Positions 22,931-36,200 of a stretch of 64,000 bases of DNA are shown here, one piece after another. The notes beneath the pieces are model-generated. The model searched no databases and was not told the DNA's origin. It saw only the letters and a program-made list of their open reading frames with translations. The stretch is from positions 220,208 to 284,207 of the forward strand of contig QANU01074831.1 of assembly GCA_003254905.1 (NCBI GenBank). Direction: 5' to 3'. How positions within the stretch are numbered: the first letter of the stretch is position 1; each line of letters starts with the position of its first letter. Both the position numbers and the translations under genes were made by a program. The stretch is from Nissolia schottii. Its lineage: Eukaryota; Streptophyta; Magnoliopsida; Fabales; Fabaceae.

Positions 22931-24475
22931 GAATAAGTTCATCCACTCTTAAAAATGATGACTTATACAAGCTATGTTATAATAACAAATACAAATAATT
23001 AATTATATTTTAAAGGAACAAAATGATGACTTATACAAAAAAAAAAAACTTCCTATTACCAAAAAAAAATACAAAGAACTCCCAAAAAAAAATGGAAAGA
23101 ATAGTCAAACGCATTAAACAATTATTAAACCGAGAATAGAAATTTTCATAACTCTAAAATATAGGTGCCGTTTTGCTGGATGGGCCTTTTTGCAATAGTA
23201 TAGTCTGTTGATTCCTTTTTATACAGAAATTATAGTGTGATTATGAATTTTCGTTTTAGATATTGTCTGGATCATATAATGAATGATATTTTAGCTTTTT
23301 ACGATAGATACTCTACCTTAGAAAACTGAAATGATATTCATCGTGAGGTCTGAAATATACCTAATATGATGTTTCATGACTATATAAAAATTTCTCATTT
23401 TTGTAACATTTTTTTCTCCTACGCACCACCATTTTGTTTCTTTGTTTATCCTTCCTTTGTACAACTTCAACGTTGCCCAACCCACAGGAAATGCAACCAC
23501 TTATCGCCAGATCCACAACACTACCACCTTGCTATTAGTTTGGGTTGATCACTGCTAAGGATTGGCCGAGATAACAGGCCACACCACAAACTCTGCGACA
23601 ACGTGATCCATGAGAGAGTATAAATATGAATTGATCTTTTGTCAATTTGAATTGATACTTTTTATTATCGTTATATGAATTTTTTATTGTTATGTTTATG
23701 TAACCTTACTCCTATGGCCTAAATTTTCTGAATCATTGTCAAGAGTTCTATTCATCCATAACAATGTTGGTACATATAGCAATTGAATGGTAAATAAAAC
23801 ATCATTTTCTACACAATTCTCAACCCCATCTTCATATTTCTTCCATGCGCAAAAAAGAATTCCGTAATCATCATTTTATATTTTATCATTAGCGTTATTG
23901 TTAGATTGTGTGAGTACAAAATAAATTAAGTGTTTTTTGTTATATCTGCACAAAATTTGCGATTATCCTATTTTTACCCATAAGTTTAAATTTGACAGGA
24001 GCAAAGTGTGTGCACACACCAAAAGTTGCGTGCTTGGTTTTTTTTCTTCATGCAAATTTTGGTATTATCATTCAGCTCTAACAATTTGGCATCATATTTC
24101 CAGCTAATGGTTTATATTTCATGGTTTACAACATCACTAATTCTTTTTTTTTTCTTCTTTTTTTTTCTCCCTCAAACATTGCTAAGGAAATTCGCCATGA
24201 TTAAGAGATGTGTTGTACCGTCTAAAAAAGGATCCAAAATCTTGAGCTCGCCACCATAAATTCATATTCTGCAATAAGGGAGGAGATGATGAATAGCGGT
24301 GGTGGGCCTAAGTCTTTGTCATGGAGCCATGTGGGGCACCTAAGCTTTCATACTTTCGTTGATTCCAAGATGAGAAGAAAATAATAATAGCACAACAATA
24401 ATGAGCAGCTTCCTTTTATCCTTTTGATGAAATCAGCTCAATCATGAATGAGTTGTGATATTCTTAAAAATTGTA

Positions 24476-24637
24476 TTAAACACTAAAATATTCTCTTACA
24501 CACGTTACAGGATCATATTCACATCATGTGTTAAACACCAAAATATTCTCTTACACACATTATGAGGTTCACACTCACTTCATGTGATGTGAGTATGGAC
24601 TACATGATGTGTGTGAGAGAATGTTTTAGTGTTTAAC
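24476..24637. mobile_element. MITE-like element: two direct copies plus one inverted copy of a ~55-bp unit
   Basis: TTAAACACTAAAATATTCTC starts unit 1 (24476-24530) and a near copy starts unit 2 (24531-24586). The segment 24603-24637, ending GTTTTAGTGTTTAA, is the reverse complement of the unit start. Inverted TTAAACAC ends and no coding capacity fit a small non-autonomous DNA transposon with one internally duplicated arm. Confidence 0.6.
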
Positions 24638-25192
24638 ACCAACCTTAGCGTTAGAAATAAAATTTTTGAAAATCAAGTACCATTCTTCCTCCCCTCAAAA
24701 ACTCTCCCACTTCACATGGCTTCCAGCCCTTTCTCTTATCATTGTTTATGGGTCCAATTATTAAACTTTGGTTGGAAAAACAAGAGTTTAATAGTGTATA
24801 ATAATACATTGTCACCATCTCCTTTCATGTTATACAATTCATAAGTTTAATTTAATATGCATAGAGCCAGAAGTGCCCATGTGGTGGCCACAGAGTGGGA
24901 CACAATTGCTTTGTGACAGGGAATGGGGTTCGGTAGGTACAGACAATGATTGTCACAAAAACACATTCCCTGATAACATACCATCTCACTCTTCCTGTTA
25001 CACACTGAGAAGAGAAAGTTCCAAACTGTCTATTGTTTCCACGGTGGATTCAACATATCATAACATGTATTAGTGTAATAGTCATGCAAGTGCATATATA
25101 TTAACTTACTTAGGATGATAAGTGATCACTGATGAAGTTTCACAATAATTTTTAAAACAAATAATTTTCTAACTAAATTAAGCATTTTTAAT

Positions 25193-25575
25193 CATGGTTA
25201 TTGAACCGCACGATTCATATCGCAAATCGCATGATACGAGGAATATAAACCCTAATATAATTTGTATAACTGAATTAGAGTAGCGAACATCACTCGAATT
25301 GTTTGACGAATTGTACGATACAGTACGTATGAATCCTAATATGATCCTAAAACCTTACTATTTTTTGAAATTACCTCCTCAATGATTCCTTGTTTACCCT
25401 CATTTTGTGGCCCCACTATTGATGTTGTCAATTCTTAGTCCAAATGTCATTTTGTTTATGATATGTTATAGATAAAGTATATTTTTATTATGTTTCCGTA
25501 TCAATTCGATACGATTCATGATTCATAATTTACCTCGGCGATATACAATACGTATTGCGATTTGATAACCATGTT
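25193..25575. mobile_element. MITE-like element with CATGGTTAT...ATAACCATG ends
   Basis: The left end CATGGTTATTGAACCGCACG is mirrored by TTGCGATTTGATAACCATG at the right end. Both arms carry clustered ATCGCAAATCG / GATACG words in opposite orientation. About 380 bp, non-coding. Superfamily not determined. Confidence 0.55.
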
Positions 25576-26380
25576 TCTAATCATTTGTTCTAAGTGGAGA
25601 AAATATACTAATTAATATTCGACTACTTCCGCATAGCAAAGTCTAAAATACAATATTAATTAGCTTAGAACTGTCGTGCCAAAGATTATATCCTTCAATC
25701 CACCCTTTTTTTCACATAACTTTAGTAGATAAGTTGATATGAAAACTACCCTATACTCATAGTAACTTAACAGGAAGAAACTATTCAGCAGAAATGTTTT
25801 GAAGAGTGCATTATCACAATGGACAGTTGAAATTTTAATCAACCATTTCAAAATCTTTCCACAGGGGTATAGCATTCAGGTTTTAACAGATTATTCAATA
25901 ATGTGGTATCTATTGAACTCCTAGTCCAGACTAATTTATCGAAGAAAGAAAAAGGGCACAAACTAAGAGGGAAATGGAAAAGAGATAAGGATAAAGCATT
26001 ATGACCAGTTAAATTACCCACTTGGGTTGACCTTATTATAAACGGTTCTGAAAAACACATTCTGAGCATGTTATGATGTCTAGGATATTTCAGATGAGTC
26101 CAAAGATTGACAGTGATCAAGTTGCACATGATTAGCTGGTTCAGATCCCAAGTACCCACGAATATCCAATAAACTAGTTATTATTATTATCCCTTTTCCC
26201 CAATCAGTTACCAATCTATCACTAATCACCTTAACTATAAACTAAAATTTGTCTCTCAGAGGCTTCCTATAACTCGTCGTTGCCTCCCCCTTGTGCTTTG
26301 TTCTCCCAACCTTTTAGAAAAAGAATAAGATGCAACAAAATTAAGAGGAACTATAGCAGAAGAGGAACAGCCACCAAAAA

Positions 26381-29300
26381 ATGAACACCAACGTGCTGCT
26401 CTTATACTGTTACATTGGTTTCTCTCTTGTTTTTGCTGAAGGAGCTAAAGCTGCTGCTGCAGATGATGAGTTGTCAGCTCTGCTCTCAATCAAAACAAGT
26501 TTCGTTGATCGGATGAATTATCTGAAGGATTGGAAATTACCAATAAGCAATGTGACAAAGCCAGGTTCACCCCATTGTAACTGGACGGGAGTTTGGTGCA
26601 ACTCTGAAGGCTTGGTGGAGACTCTTGATCTCTCCAACATGAACCTCAGCGGCCGCGTTTCGGATCTCATCCAGTCCCTTTCGAGCCTGTCTTATTTCAA
26701 CATAAGCTGCAACAATTTCGCTTCGCCGCTGCCCAAATCGCTGTCCAACCTCACCTCACTGAAGAGCCTTGATGTGAGCCAGAACTTCTTTACCGGCCAG
26801 TTTCCTAGCGGCCTTGGAAGAGCTGCAGGATTGAGATCCATCAACGCGTCTAGCAATGACTTCTCAGGCCTTCTCCCCGAGGATATTGGAAATGCGACGT
26901 CATCGGTCGAGATCCTCGATTTCCGAGGAAGCTACTTTGTAAGTCCAATTCCCAGAAGTTTCAGGAATTTGCAGAAGCTCAAATTTCTTGGCCTTTCAGG
27001 AAACAACTTCACAGGGAGGACTCCAGGGTATCTTGGGGAACTTTCTTCACTGGAGACATTGATTATGGGATACAATGGGTTTAAAGGTGAGATCCCTGCA
27101 GAGTTTGGAAACCTTACCAATCTTCAATACCTTGACTTGGCTGTAGGCACTCTCAGTGGACAGATTCCAGCTGAATTGGGCAAGCTGAAAAAACTCACCA
27201 CAGTTTACTTGTACCGCAACAACTTCACCGGGAAAATTCCGCCTCAACTCGGCAGCATTGCATCACTGGCGTTTCTGGACCTATCTGACAACCAGATCTC
27301 AGGAGAGATTCCAGGAGAGCTTGCTGAATTGGAAAAGCTGCAGCTCTTGAATTTGATGAGCAACAAGCTAACTGGTACTGTACCTAATAAGCTTGGTGAA
27401 TTGAAGAATTTGCAGGTGCTTGAGCTGTGGAAGAACTCTCTAGAAGGTACTTTGCCGGGGAACCTTGGGAAGAACTCTCCTCTGCAGTGGTTGGATGTTT
27501 CATCTAACACGCTATCCGGCGAGATCCCTCCAGGTTTGTGCACTACAGGCAATCTCACTAAACTAATCCTCTTCAACAACACATTCTCTGGTTCCATTCC
27601 AACTGGACTGTCAAACTGCTCGTCTTTAGTACGTGTTCGGATTCAGAACAATCTGATTTCCGGGACTATTCCGGTGGGGTTCGGGAATCTCCCGGAACTT
27701 CAGAGGCTGGAACTGGCGAAGAACAACCTCACAGGGCAAATCCCCATAGATATCACCTCATCCACATCACTCTCCTTCATCGATGTGTCCTGGAACCAGC
27801 TCGAATCATCTCTGCCTTCAGAGATTCTCTCCATTCCAACCCTTCAAACCTTCATTGCCTCCCACAACAGCTTTGGGGGCAATTTCCCAGATGAGTTCCA
27901 GGACTGTCCTTCCCTCTCTGTGCTGGACCTCTCAAACACACAAATCTCTGGCAAGATCCCGGAAAGCATTGCCTCTTGCCAGAAGCTAGTCAACCTCAAC
28001 CTGAGGAACAACAATTTGACAGGTGGCATCCCCAAATCGATCACAAGCATGCCGACCCTATCCGTTCTCGACCTCTCCAACAACTCCCTGACCGGCACGA
28101 TACCCGAAAACTTTGGCAGTTCCCCTGCCTTGGAAACGCTGAACCTCTCCTACAACAAGCTCGAGGGTCCGGTGCCCTCAAACGGGATCCTATTGACCAT
28201 AAATCCCAACGATCTCACGGGGAATCCCGGCCTCTGCGGAGGCATTCTCCCTCCATGTTCCCAAAGCCTCGCCGCGACAAGCCGTCCACATAATCGGAGC
28301 TCACGCATCATCTTCTGCTTCGTGACCGGCATCTCTGCGATCTTATCCCTCGGGGCGGCGTTTGTCGGCGGCAGGTGGATATACCAGAGATGGTACCTGT
28401 ACAACAACTTGATCCACGATTGGTTCAAGCACAGCAACCAAGACTGGCCCTGGAGGCTAGTGGCGTTCCAGAGGGTCAGCTTCACGAGCAGCGAGATCCT
28501 AACTTGCATAAAGGAATCGAACGTGATAGGCATGGGCGCCACTGGCGTTGTTTACAAAGCAGAGTTCCACAACGAGACCGTGGCGGTTAAGAAACTCTGG
28601 CGGCCGGGAACAGATTCAGATAGAGAGAACAATGACGTGTTGAGAGAAGTGGATCTGCTAGGGAGGCTGAGGCACAGGAACATTGTGAGGCTTCTGGGGT
28701 ACGTACACAATGGGAGGGACGTGATGATGGTTTATGAGCACGTGATTAACGGGAACCTTGGGACGGCGCTGCATGGCGAACAATCCGGGAGGTTGCTTGT
28801 GGATTGGGTTTCGAGGTATAATGTGGCGCTTGGGGTAGCGCAGGGGCTTAACTACCTTCACCATGATTGCCACCCGCCGGTTATTCACAGGGATATCAAG
28901 TCCAACAACATACTCCTCGACGCCAATTTGGAGGCCAGGATTGCGGATTTCGGGCTGGCAAAGATGATGATCCGGAAGAACGAGACGGTTTCGATAGTGG
29001 CGGGATCTTACGGATACATTGCACCAGGTTAGTAATCATTATTCAGTAGTCTATTTACTCGTGCAAAGATTGACAACAACATGCCAATCTCGTGTTCCTT
29101 TTGGTCTCAGAATATGGATATACTCTCAAGGTCGACGAGAAGATTGACATATACAGTTACGGTGTGGTACTTTTGGAGCTCATTACTGGCAAAATGCCTG
29201 TAGACCCTGCATTTGAAGAGAATGTGGGCATAGTGGAATGGATACGAAAGAAGAGGAGCAACAAAGCCATGCAAGAAGCACTAGACCCCAGCATAGCTGG

Positions 29301-29517
29301 TCAGTGCAAACATGTCCAAGAAGAGATGCTTCTTGTGCTCCGGATCGCACTTCTGTGCACTGCAAAGCTTCCCAAGGAAAGACCTTCCATGAGAGACGTC
29401 ATCACAATGCTTGGAGAGGCAAAGCCAAGAAGGAAAAGCGTTTGCCATAATAGGGGACAAGATAGTACCATAGACAAGACAATCTTTACCACTTCCCCAG
29501 TAGTAAGCCTTTTATAG
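26381..29517 (+). CDS. MIK1: LRR receptor-like kinase of the PXY/MIK group (MDIS1-interacting receptor like kinase 1)
   Basis: Plasma-membrane receptor kinase; Arabidopsis MIK1 acts with MDIS1 in pollen-tube perception of LURE peptides. Two exons, 26381-29027 and 29111-29517, join as a split Glu codon to give 1017 residues, the normal family length. In order: signal peptide ([16 protein letters not shown]), LRR N-terminal cap ([13 protein letters not shown]), about 20 plant-type LRRs, a CGG...PPC cap, a transmembrane helix around residues 644-667, and the kinase. Kinase motifs: [12 protein letters not shown] loop, VAVKK lysine, HRD in [14 protein letters not shown] (Asp about 838), DFGLAKMM and GSYGYIAPE. 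It is therefore an RD kinase predicted to be active. The single intron in the APE region is the usual position in this subfamily. The end TSPVVSLL resembles the Arabidopsis MIK1 tail, which supports orthology over PXY itself. Convergent with FTSHI5, 767 bases away. Confidence 0.95.
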
Positions 29518-30284
29518 CAACAGGTGGTTCATTTCTCGTTATGAAATCCCTTTACCTCTCGACCAAATATTTAGCAGATAGCAAATACAAGTATTTCGAT
29601 AAGGTTTTGTTCCTTGTTTCTGTTTCAATTGAAGAAATGAAGATTTCAGAACCACAATGTTGATAAAGATTGTACATTAACTACTAATTAATTTCAATTA
29701 CTGTTTCCCATTTCAGCTAAGATATCTTTGGCATTCACTACCCTTTTTTTTTTCATTTAGAACAAGGGTGAATTTAAGTGATTAACAGCCTCAATCGCTG
29801 GGATGAACGCGAGTTAAAATTTTAGCGTAGAAACTATTGTGAAAAGATCACATAGGTGCCTGTCAGAATACCTCATTAACAGCTTAAATAAATAAAGATT
29901 TTTTTTTCACACTGAATCTTGTCTTTTATAAATTCCAACCATTACATATTGTTCCTTGGATATTTTGAGTATTCTTTCGACCTAATACTGAAATGTAATC
30001 AAACTGGAGTGTTGGGAAAAAAAAGTCATTAACATTAGATGAAACAATTAATATTACAGCAATGCTACTGAGATCTTGCTGACATCAAGAAATGAAGGCT
30101 GAGAAGGAAAACTGCTATCTCTTCTCATCCCAATGGATAAACGCATGAAAATAGTTTAGCATTTTCCACCGAAAACTATTCATGCTAATCTAAGTACAAA
30201 TGAAAATCCTGACTAAACCAAAAAGTAAAATAATGAACAAGGGTATCACCTCAGACTGTACCATACCCATAGCATACCATTGAT
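29518..30284. other. Convergent 3' region between MIK1 (+) and FTSHI5 (-)
   Basis: Holds the 3' UTRs of two genes that end towards each other. AT-rich, with an AATAAATAAAGA stretch near 29887-29898 that could serve as a poly(A) signal for MIK1. No ORF or repeat recognised. Confidence 0.5.
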
Positions 30285-33200
30285 CTAGGAAGCTAGTAGA
30301 GCACTTCCTGATGCATTTCCTCTTTCAAGGAAGCCGCTGGATGTTGGCTGGAAAACATTGACACATACAGTTAGATTGAACCATAGATAGATGTATTGTG
30401 CAACTGCGTTGTTGCTTTAACATAGATTAATTGTACACGTAACAACACCCCTTGCAAACAAATAAAAAAAAATGTTGCGGACAAAAATTCAAAAATAACT
30501 GGGTAGTATATGTCAATTTCAATTTGCAAACTCAGGTTGAATGCCATACAATGCACTTCAACACTATCATATATCCCACAAACAACCGAAAGCCAAAAGT
30601 GGACGAACAAAACCAAAAGCTTGGGAAAATTAATATAAGTGTCCTCTACAAAAAGTGACAAGGCACATTTTCAGAATAAAATCCTTGAAAATGATTTTGG
30701 AGAATCTATTCTTGCAGTACAAGAAAACTCGCCCTACACATTTAGAGATAATAATCATATACCTCACTAGCTTCAACTTCACAAAGAGAAAACGGTTCTT
30801 TCTCCCTGGTTCCACCATTACCTTCCACAATTCTTTCTAAATCCTGCAAGAAAGTGACTCACTATGTTATGAACAACAGAAGAATGACTTTCCTCAGACC
30901 CCAATATGAAATAACAGATTGCAAAAGGTAAATGGGGGGGAAACAGGAGACTTGAATCATTAATTAGACAAACACCAAATGACTCATTGCATAGGCACTT
31001 TAATATGGTTCTGGGAATTTGATAAGATATACTACTACTTTATCCTATAAGTACAAGAACATAATGAACGCTAAGTGAAAAGAGAATTACAGTGAAAGAT
31101 AAGGAATACGTGAATAACCATACAAAGGGATCCGGCTGAGAATATTAGACAGTATAACAAATATGCTAAGTACCTTGAGTAGCTAACTAAAATACTTAGA
31201 TGGGACAAACAAAAATACCTCCTATAATCATAACTGATGGCTGCCCCGCGGGGGGGTAAACACACCAACATAAACAAACTGGATTTACAAAACATGGGAT
31301 GAAACTCAAAGTACTCTACCATACTTGCAGACTCAATAAATAGATCTAAAAAGAGGATAAGAGATTGCAAAACCAATGTTAGAGCAAGAGATTAAGCTTT
31401 TGGATTGGTAACCTTTTTTTAAGACAACCTTCATATAAGCAGTCAGAATGAACCACAATTTGTGGAAAACACGTCAGTGACTATATTCAGTAATTGGATA
31501 TGATAGATAGGCTCCAAAATCAGAATTAGGAAGATATGCATTCATATTCCTTGGATATCAAAATATTTTGTCCAAATGTGCACCTAAATGTTCAAGGGAA
31601 GTCTAAAGCAAGTAGACAAAAAATACTAAATGCAGCATCTCAGACACTAATAAGCATTTACCTTTCCAGTCAAAATTTCAAACTCAAGTAATTCCTCCAC
31701 AATCTTTTCTAGCACCTGGCTATTTTTCTTCAGAATTTTTCTTGCTTTGAGATATGCCAAATCAAACATCTAGAAACATAAAAAAAGATTAAGTTAGATA
31801 TTTTTCCACAAAAGAAGTCAAATTTCTACTTACATATGGCTGGCTACCTTTTCAACTTTTGACGCCATCACAAACTCATGATCATCCCCCATGCTTAAAG
31901 CTGTAGCCTGCATCAGCAAAAAAAACATGCTAGCATTAAAAAACCAATCACAATATAACTTTTGCCTTTTTTATACACTTCATCATAACTCCCTCCCTCA
32001 TAAATAATAGCTTTGTTTATCAGAAAGCAGAACACTACAATCTTCCTCCTTTTTTTCTCAAAAAAGGGAAACAAGAAACTTCGAGTGAATAAAGAAGTAT
32101 GGCCCCCACCCAAGTTTTCTGAAACCAGACTACTTTCCAACCTGGAAGAGCGAGAAGTTCACAGATTGATGGTTGTAGCTACATACTTGAGCTTGAGGGA
32201 ATCAATGAAAACTAGAGTGAGATTTGAAACACTACCACCGAATAGCTCATTATACAAACGATTTTCATCCATACAACAATTGAATTGTAAGTGACAACTA
32301 TATCCATCTTACATGCCAAATTTTGAACAATTTAAATGACACTAAGTCAGATGATATTTTCATCTGTTTGAAAAGTAAATTGGGCACTAATTTTTAGAGA
32401 TCTAAGTAGAAAACAGATAAAAATATTGCATCAATGTGAAATTTTATGATCAAGTTATGCACGATGCATTTATACTTGACATTTAAACTGAGAATCCACC
32501 AAATTTTAGATGGAACTTAAGCCTCAAATTGAAAGATTATGGACTTCATAAGTTCAATTGCATTACTATTATGTTTTTTTTTTTGGATAAAAGAAGAATT
32601 ACATTAAGTAGAGAAGAGAATTACAAAAAGTAAGAGGATAAGAAATCCTCAATAAAGAGACAAAACCAATCAGCAAAAAACTATAAAAGCTATCAATGGA
32701 GTAAAGCTTTCCACTCTCTAAAAACTATTATGTTATATTAATAGATCCCACATACACCAATTCTTTTGAGAATATATATTATTTCTCCTGTGTTTATATA
32801 ACTTGAAGAGTACAAGCTACATCAGGAATTCAGTAAAGTCATTTCAAAATATATTTAGAAGGAAAAAAAAAAAACACTTAACCACATCGATGTTTTGATT
32901 TCAGCTTGGAAAGTTTCAAACCATGGTTTTTGTCAAGAACTCCAAAAGCTTCAGTTGTTGGACGCAATTGAATGGTTTTAATATTTAACACACCCCCTCA
33001 CGCAAGAGGGCCTGTTGGGCTTGAAGCGTGCATAATGCATAGACCGACCTAATACCTTATGCTGAAATTTTGACTTATCTTTTTTTAGAAGAATGGGGGC
33101 GCCAAAAATCAAACTATTGACCACTCGGTCTTAGAGGCTCGGATACCATATCAAGAATCACCTCCCTCAAAAGTGTCAGTATGTGCAATAGAAGCAGTGG

Positions 33201-36200
33201 ACTAGAGTTTTGACGTTGCTCATGCCAATTTAGAAAATTAACGTAGTTAAAAACATCTTTGGAATGACATGGAGTCGCCAGCAGCCATGGGCAAAATACC
33301 TTTTGAAAGATGAAGAGGACAGATCTGGAACAAGCAGGACGAGGCGAGTACAATGACAAAAGCGGCGGCCAGAAACCTTGTCAGACGCACCGCCACACGC
33401 TGTCTGAGTGGAGGGAGGCATGTGAATGAAGCGCCAAACAGCAGCTAACATGTGCACAAGCGTGTCAGTTACTGGACGAGAGCGCAACCACCAGGGTTAG
33501 GCCATGCAGGTGACGACGAGTCTGATTGCGTGGTTGGTGACTTGAAACGGTGGCGTTAGATGGCGGCAGGAAGGTGTAGAAAGCTGCTTGAGAAGGTGAC
33601 ATGATAGGGAAGGTCTGAAAATCGAAATGACACTGTTTGCCGGGGAAAAATATCATGGGAAGACAGTTGGTCCTCCTGACACACGGATCTAGGGTGCCTT
33701 TCTCTAGGCTCTAAATATCATGTCAAGAACCATCTCTTCCAAAAGCTTAAGTTGTTGGGTAGAGGCAATTGAATGATTTATATTTAATAGTTTTGGCAAA
33801 AGCATCTCTCAGGATACTGTCATCTAGCCTTTTCCCAAACCATGGTTTTGGAGAAATCTAAGCATACTTTCATGCTATTTGACAATGCAACACAGACATG
33901 TTTGTAATGTGTTATGTTAGAAGTAAGATTCAAGCAACTCTATCAGATAAAACAACCTAACTCGTAATGCCATGCAATATAGATGCAACACAAACTAATA
34001 ATAATCATTTACCACTAACAGTTGAAATGCATGTTAGAGAGGTGCATACCGCATTACTACGGTAATAAATTGCAGGACTGTCATCTGGTCCCCAACCATA
34101 CTGAATGACCATTCTTGTAGCTATCTGTTATAAAGTCAAAAACAATATATATATACACACACACACATATATATCAGACTTTTTATGCAAACATCATATT
34201 TTTTTACTAGTAGTATTTTTCATATTCAAAGAAATTATAACATGAAAAAAGCAGATATTTTGGTTGTGCCAACCTCTTGCGCTTGTTGTATCTCGGATGA
34301 AGACAGCAAGTTTTCTTCCCCAAAAGGAAGTAACATTTGAGATGCAACATATGATCCAAAACAAAAGACAAGTTTCTTTTCAAGATATGATCTTGATTCT
34401 GAATTCCCATCAATGGAACCTTCATTTCTTGCTTTCGTGATTTTGGTACATCCAATTCCCTGTATAAAATGTGATTAAGCATCTATCATTAGTCAAGTGA
34501 ATATGATAAGTCATTTATAATTTCCTCTATTGGCCTAACACTAACAGAATGGTAACTATCGTTATTACCAAGCAAAGTTTGGAGAACATAGGCTAGCAAT
34601 AGGCCCCCTATAGAGCCACTTAGTAAAAAAATCAGGTATCTGCAGTCTTTATTACGTTGTCATACAACACACTTAAGATCTAGAACTTGAAAGAGATTAG
34701 CCACTTCAAGCAACAAATGGCATGCAAGTCAAGTGAAAGCAAAAAAATGGGCAAGAAGCATAGATACTGTATATTTCAGTTAAAATGAACACAAATAAGC
34801 AATCTAATGAAGCATAAAAGGAATGGAAGAAACGAAAGAATCAGAAAGAAATGTTCCCTTAAGGAATCTTAAAAGATCTCAGGATACTGTCTAATTTTTT
34901 GAAACACAAAAGCCAACTGTTATCAGATTTATTTTATTTAATTAAAATGCTGCCCAGAGCTTCCTTCTTTCAAAACCACTTTCACATATTTATTGCTGAA
35001 AATTTAGATTCGGAGCATTAGCTAGTTTCTCTAAAGAGTCGAGACTATATTTATACAATGTAGATTTCATGAAGCCTTGTCTTCATGACCTAATTAGGGA
35101 AATAGCAACAGATAGAAGCCAAAGTTAGACTAACAGAAAGTCTTGCCATAACAGCAGCAGAAATAGCTACTACGAAGTTTATCTTTATTGCACTTCATTC
35201 AATAAATAATCATTCTTTTATAGAAAAAGAAATGAGTGCAAAAGAAGATATGGTGTCCTGTGTTAAATAAATATTCTCTTCAGTGTTTAGTTTTTGCTTC
35301 TTTCTTAAGAGTCAGACTTCTTGTACATTGTTCATTCTCTAGCATATCCTGTGAACAAAAGAAGATAAGGTATCCTCCATTCAATAAATATTCTCTTCAT
35401 TGTTTTGTTTTTGCTTCTTCTTTAAGAGTCAGACATCTTGTATTTTGTTTATTATCTGGAATATCCTGTCTACTACTTTGAAGGGCTACCGTATTTCTAC
35501 CATTCCTTCTCAAATGGTGCAACTGATTTGTTTTTATACTTGAACCCAATAAGATAATTCATAGCTGAAATTGAAGATTTTCAGCACCGAAATGAGTTAG
35601 TGGCATAATTTAATATTCGCAAAGAAAAACAAGAAGAAAAAATATATATCTTCCCGCCACCCCTATCTTTTTGTATATTTTTTCTCTTCATCTCAATAAA
35701 ACTCTTAGTTAAAGAAAAATAATTACAAGAGATATTTGAAGTAAAGGTAAAAGCTACTATGTGGCACGTAAACACAAAATAAGGCTATTGTTACATATCT
35801 TGTTCTTCTAGGAAATAGAGCAATATTGCAAGGTTACATAACTAGTGTCTTTTGATACATACAAATAACTCTGGCCCTAGTTTATTTTGCAGTAGCACAA
35901 CATATCATGCGAATGTCCTACTCAGGGGTTAGACAGTAGAAAACTCCAAAAAATTACAAGATATATACAAAATCCCTGAATGCTAGTGTTTATCATGTTC
36001 TGCTGAGGCAAAGCAATATTGTAAATCTATATGAAGCAGACCAGGGATGAGTATGACTAACCTGCCAGGATAGAGGTTCAAGCCATAAATTGTCAACATC
36101 ATCAAAATTTGGTAATAGAAGAGCAATTAGACCACGGCCAGCCGCCCAGACAGCATGTGGAAATTTGGTTTCCCTCGTCCACTAAACAATGAAAAACTCC

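Larger units (their letters stand above)
21271..26380. other. Intergenic region between the RING-finger gene and MIK1
   Basis: No intact gene. It contains a 54-bp tandem repeat (22374-22476), a frameshifted LINE fragment (22487-22930, minus strand), a direct/inverted repeat element (24476-24637) and a MITE-like element with CATGGTTAT ends (25193-25575). The rest is AT-rich spacer. The final ~150 bases should include the MIK1 promoter: TATAAAC at about 26235 is a weak TATA candidate. Confidence 0.6.

Noticed and set aside
26932..29492. Several minus- and plus-strand frames inside MIK1
   Set aside because: Shadow frames of a highly conserved LRR kinase ORF; none has recognisable similarity.
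29518..30284. Possible natural antisense overlap of MIK1 and FTSHI5 transcripts
   Set aside because: The genes converge, but stop codons are 767 bases apart and no transcript ends can be read from the sequence.
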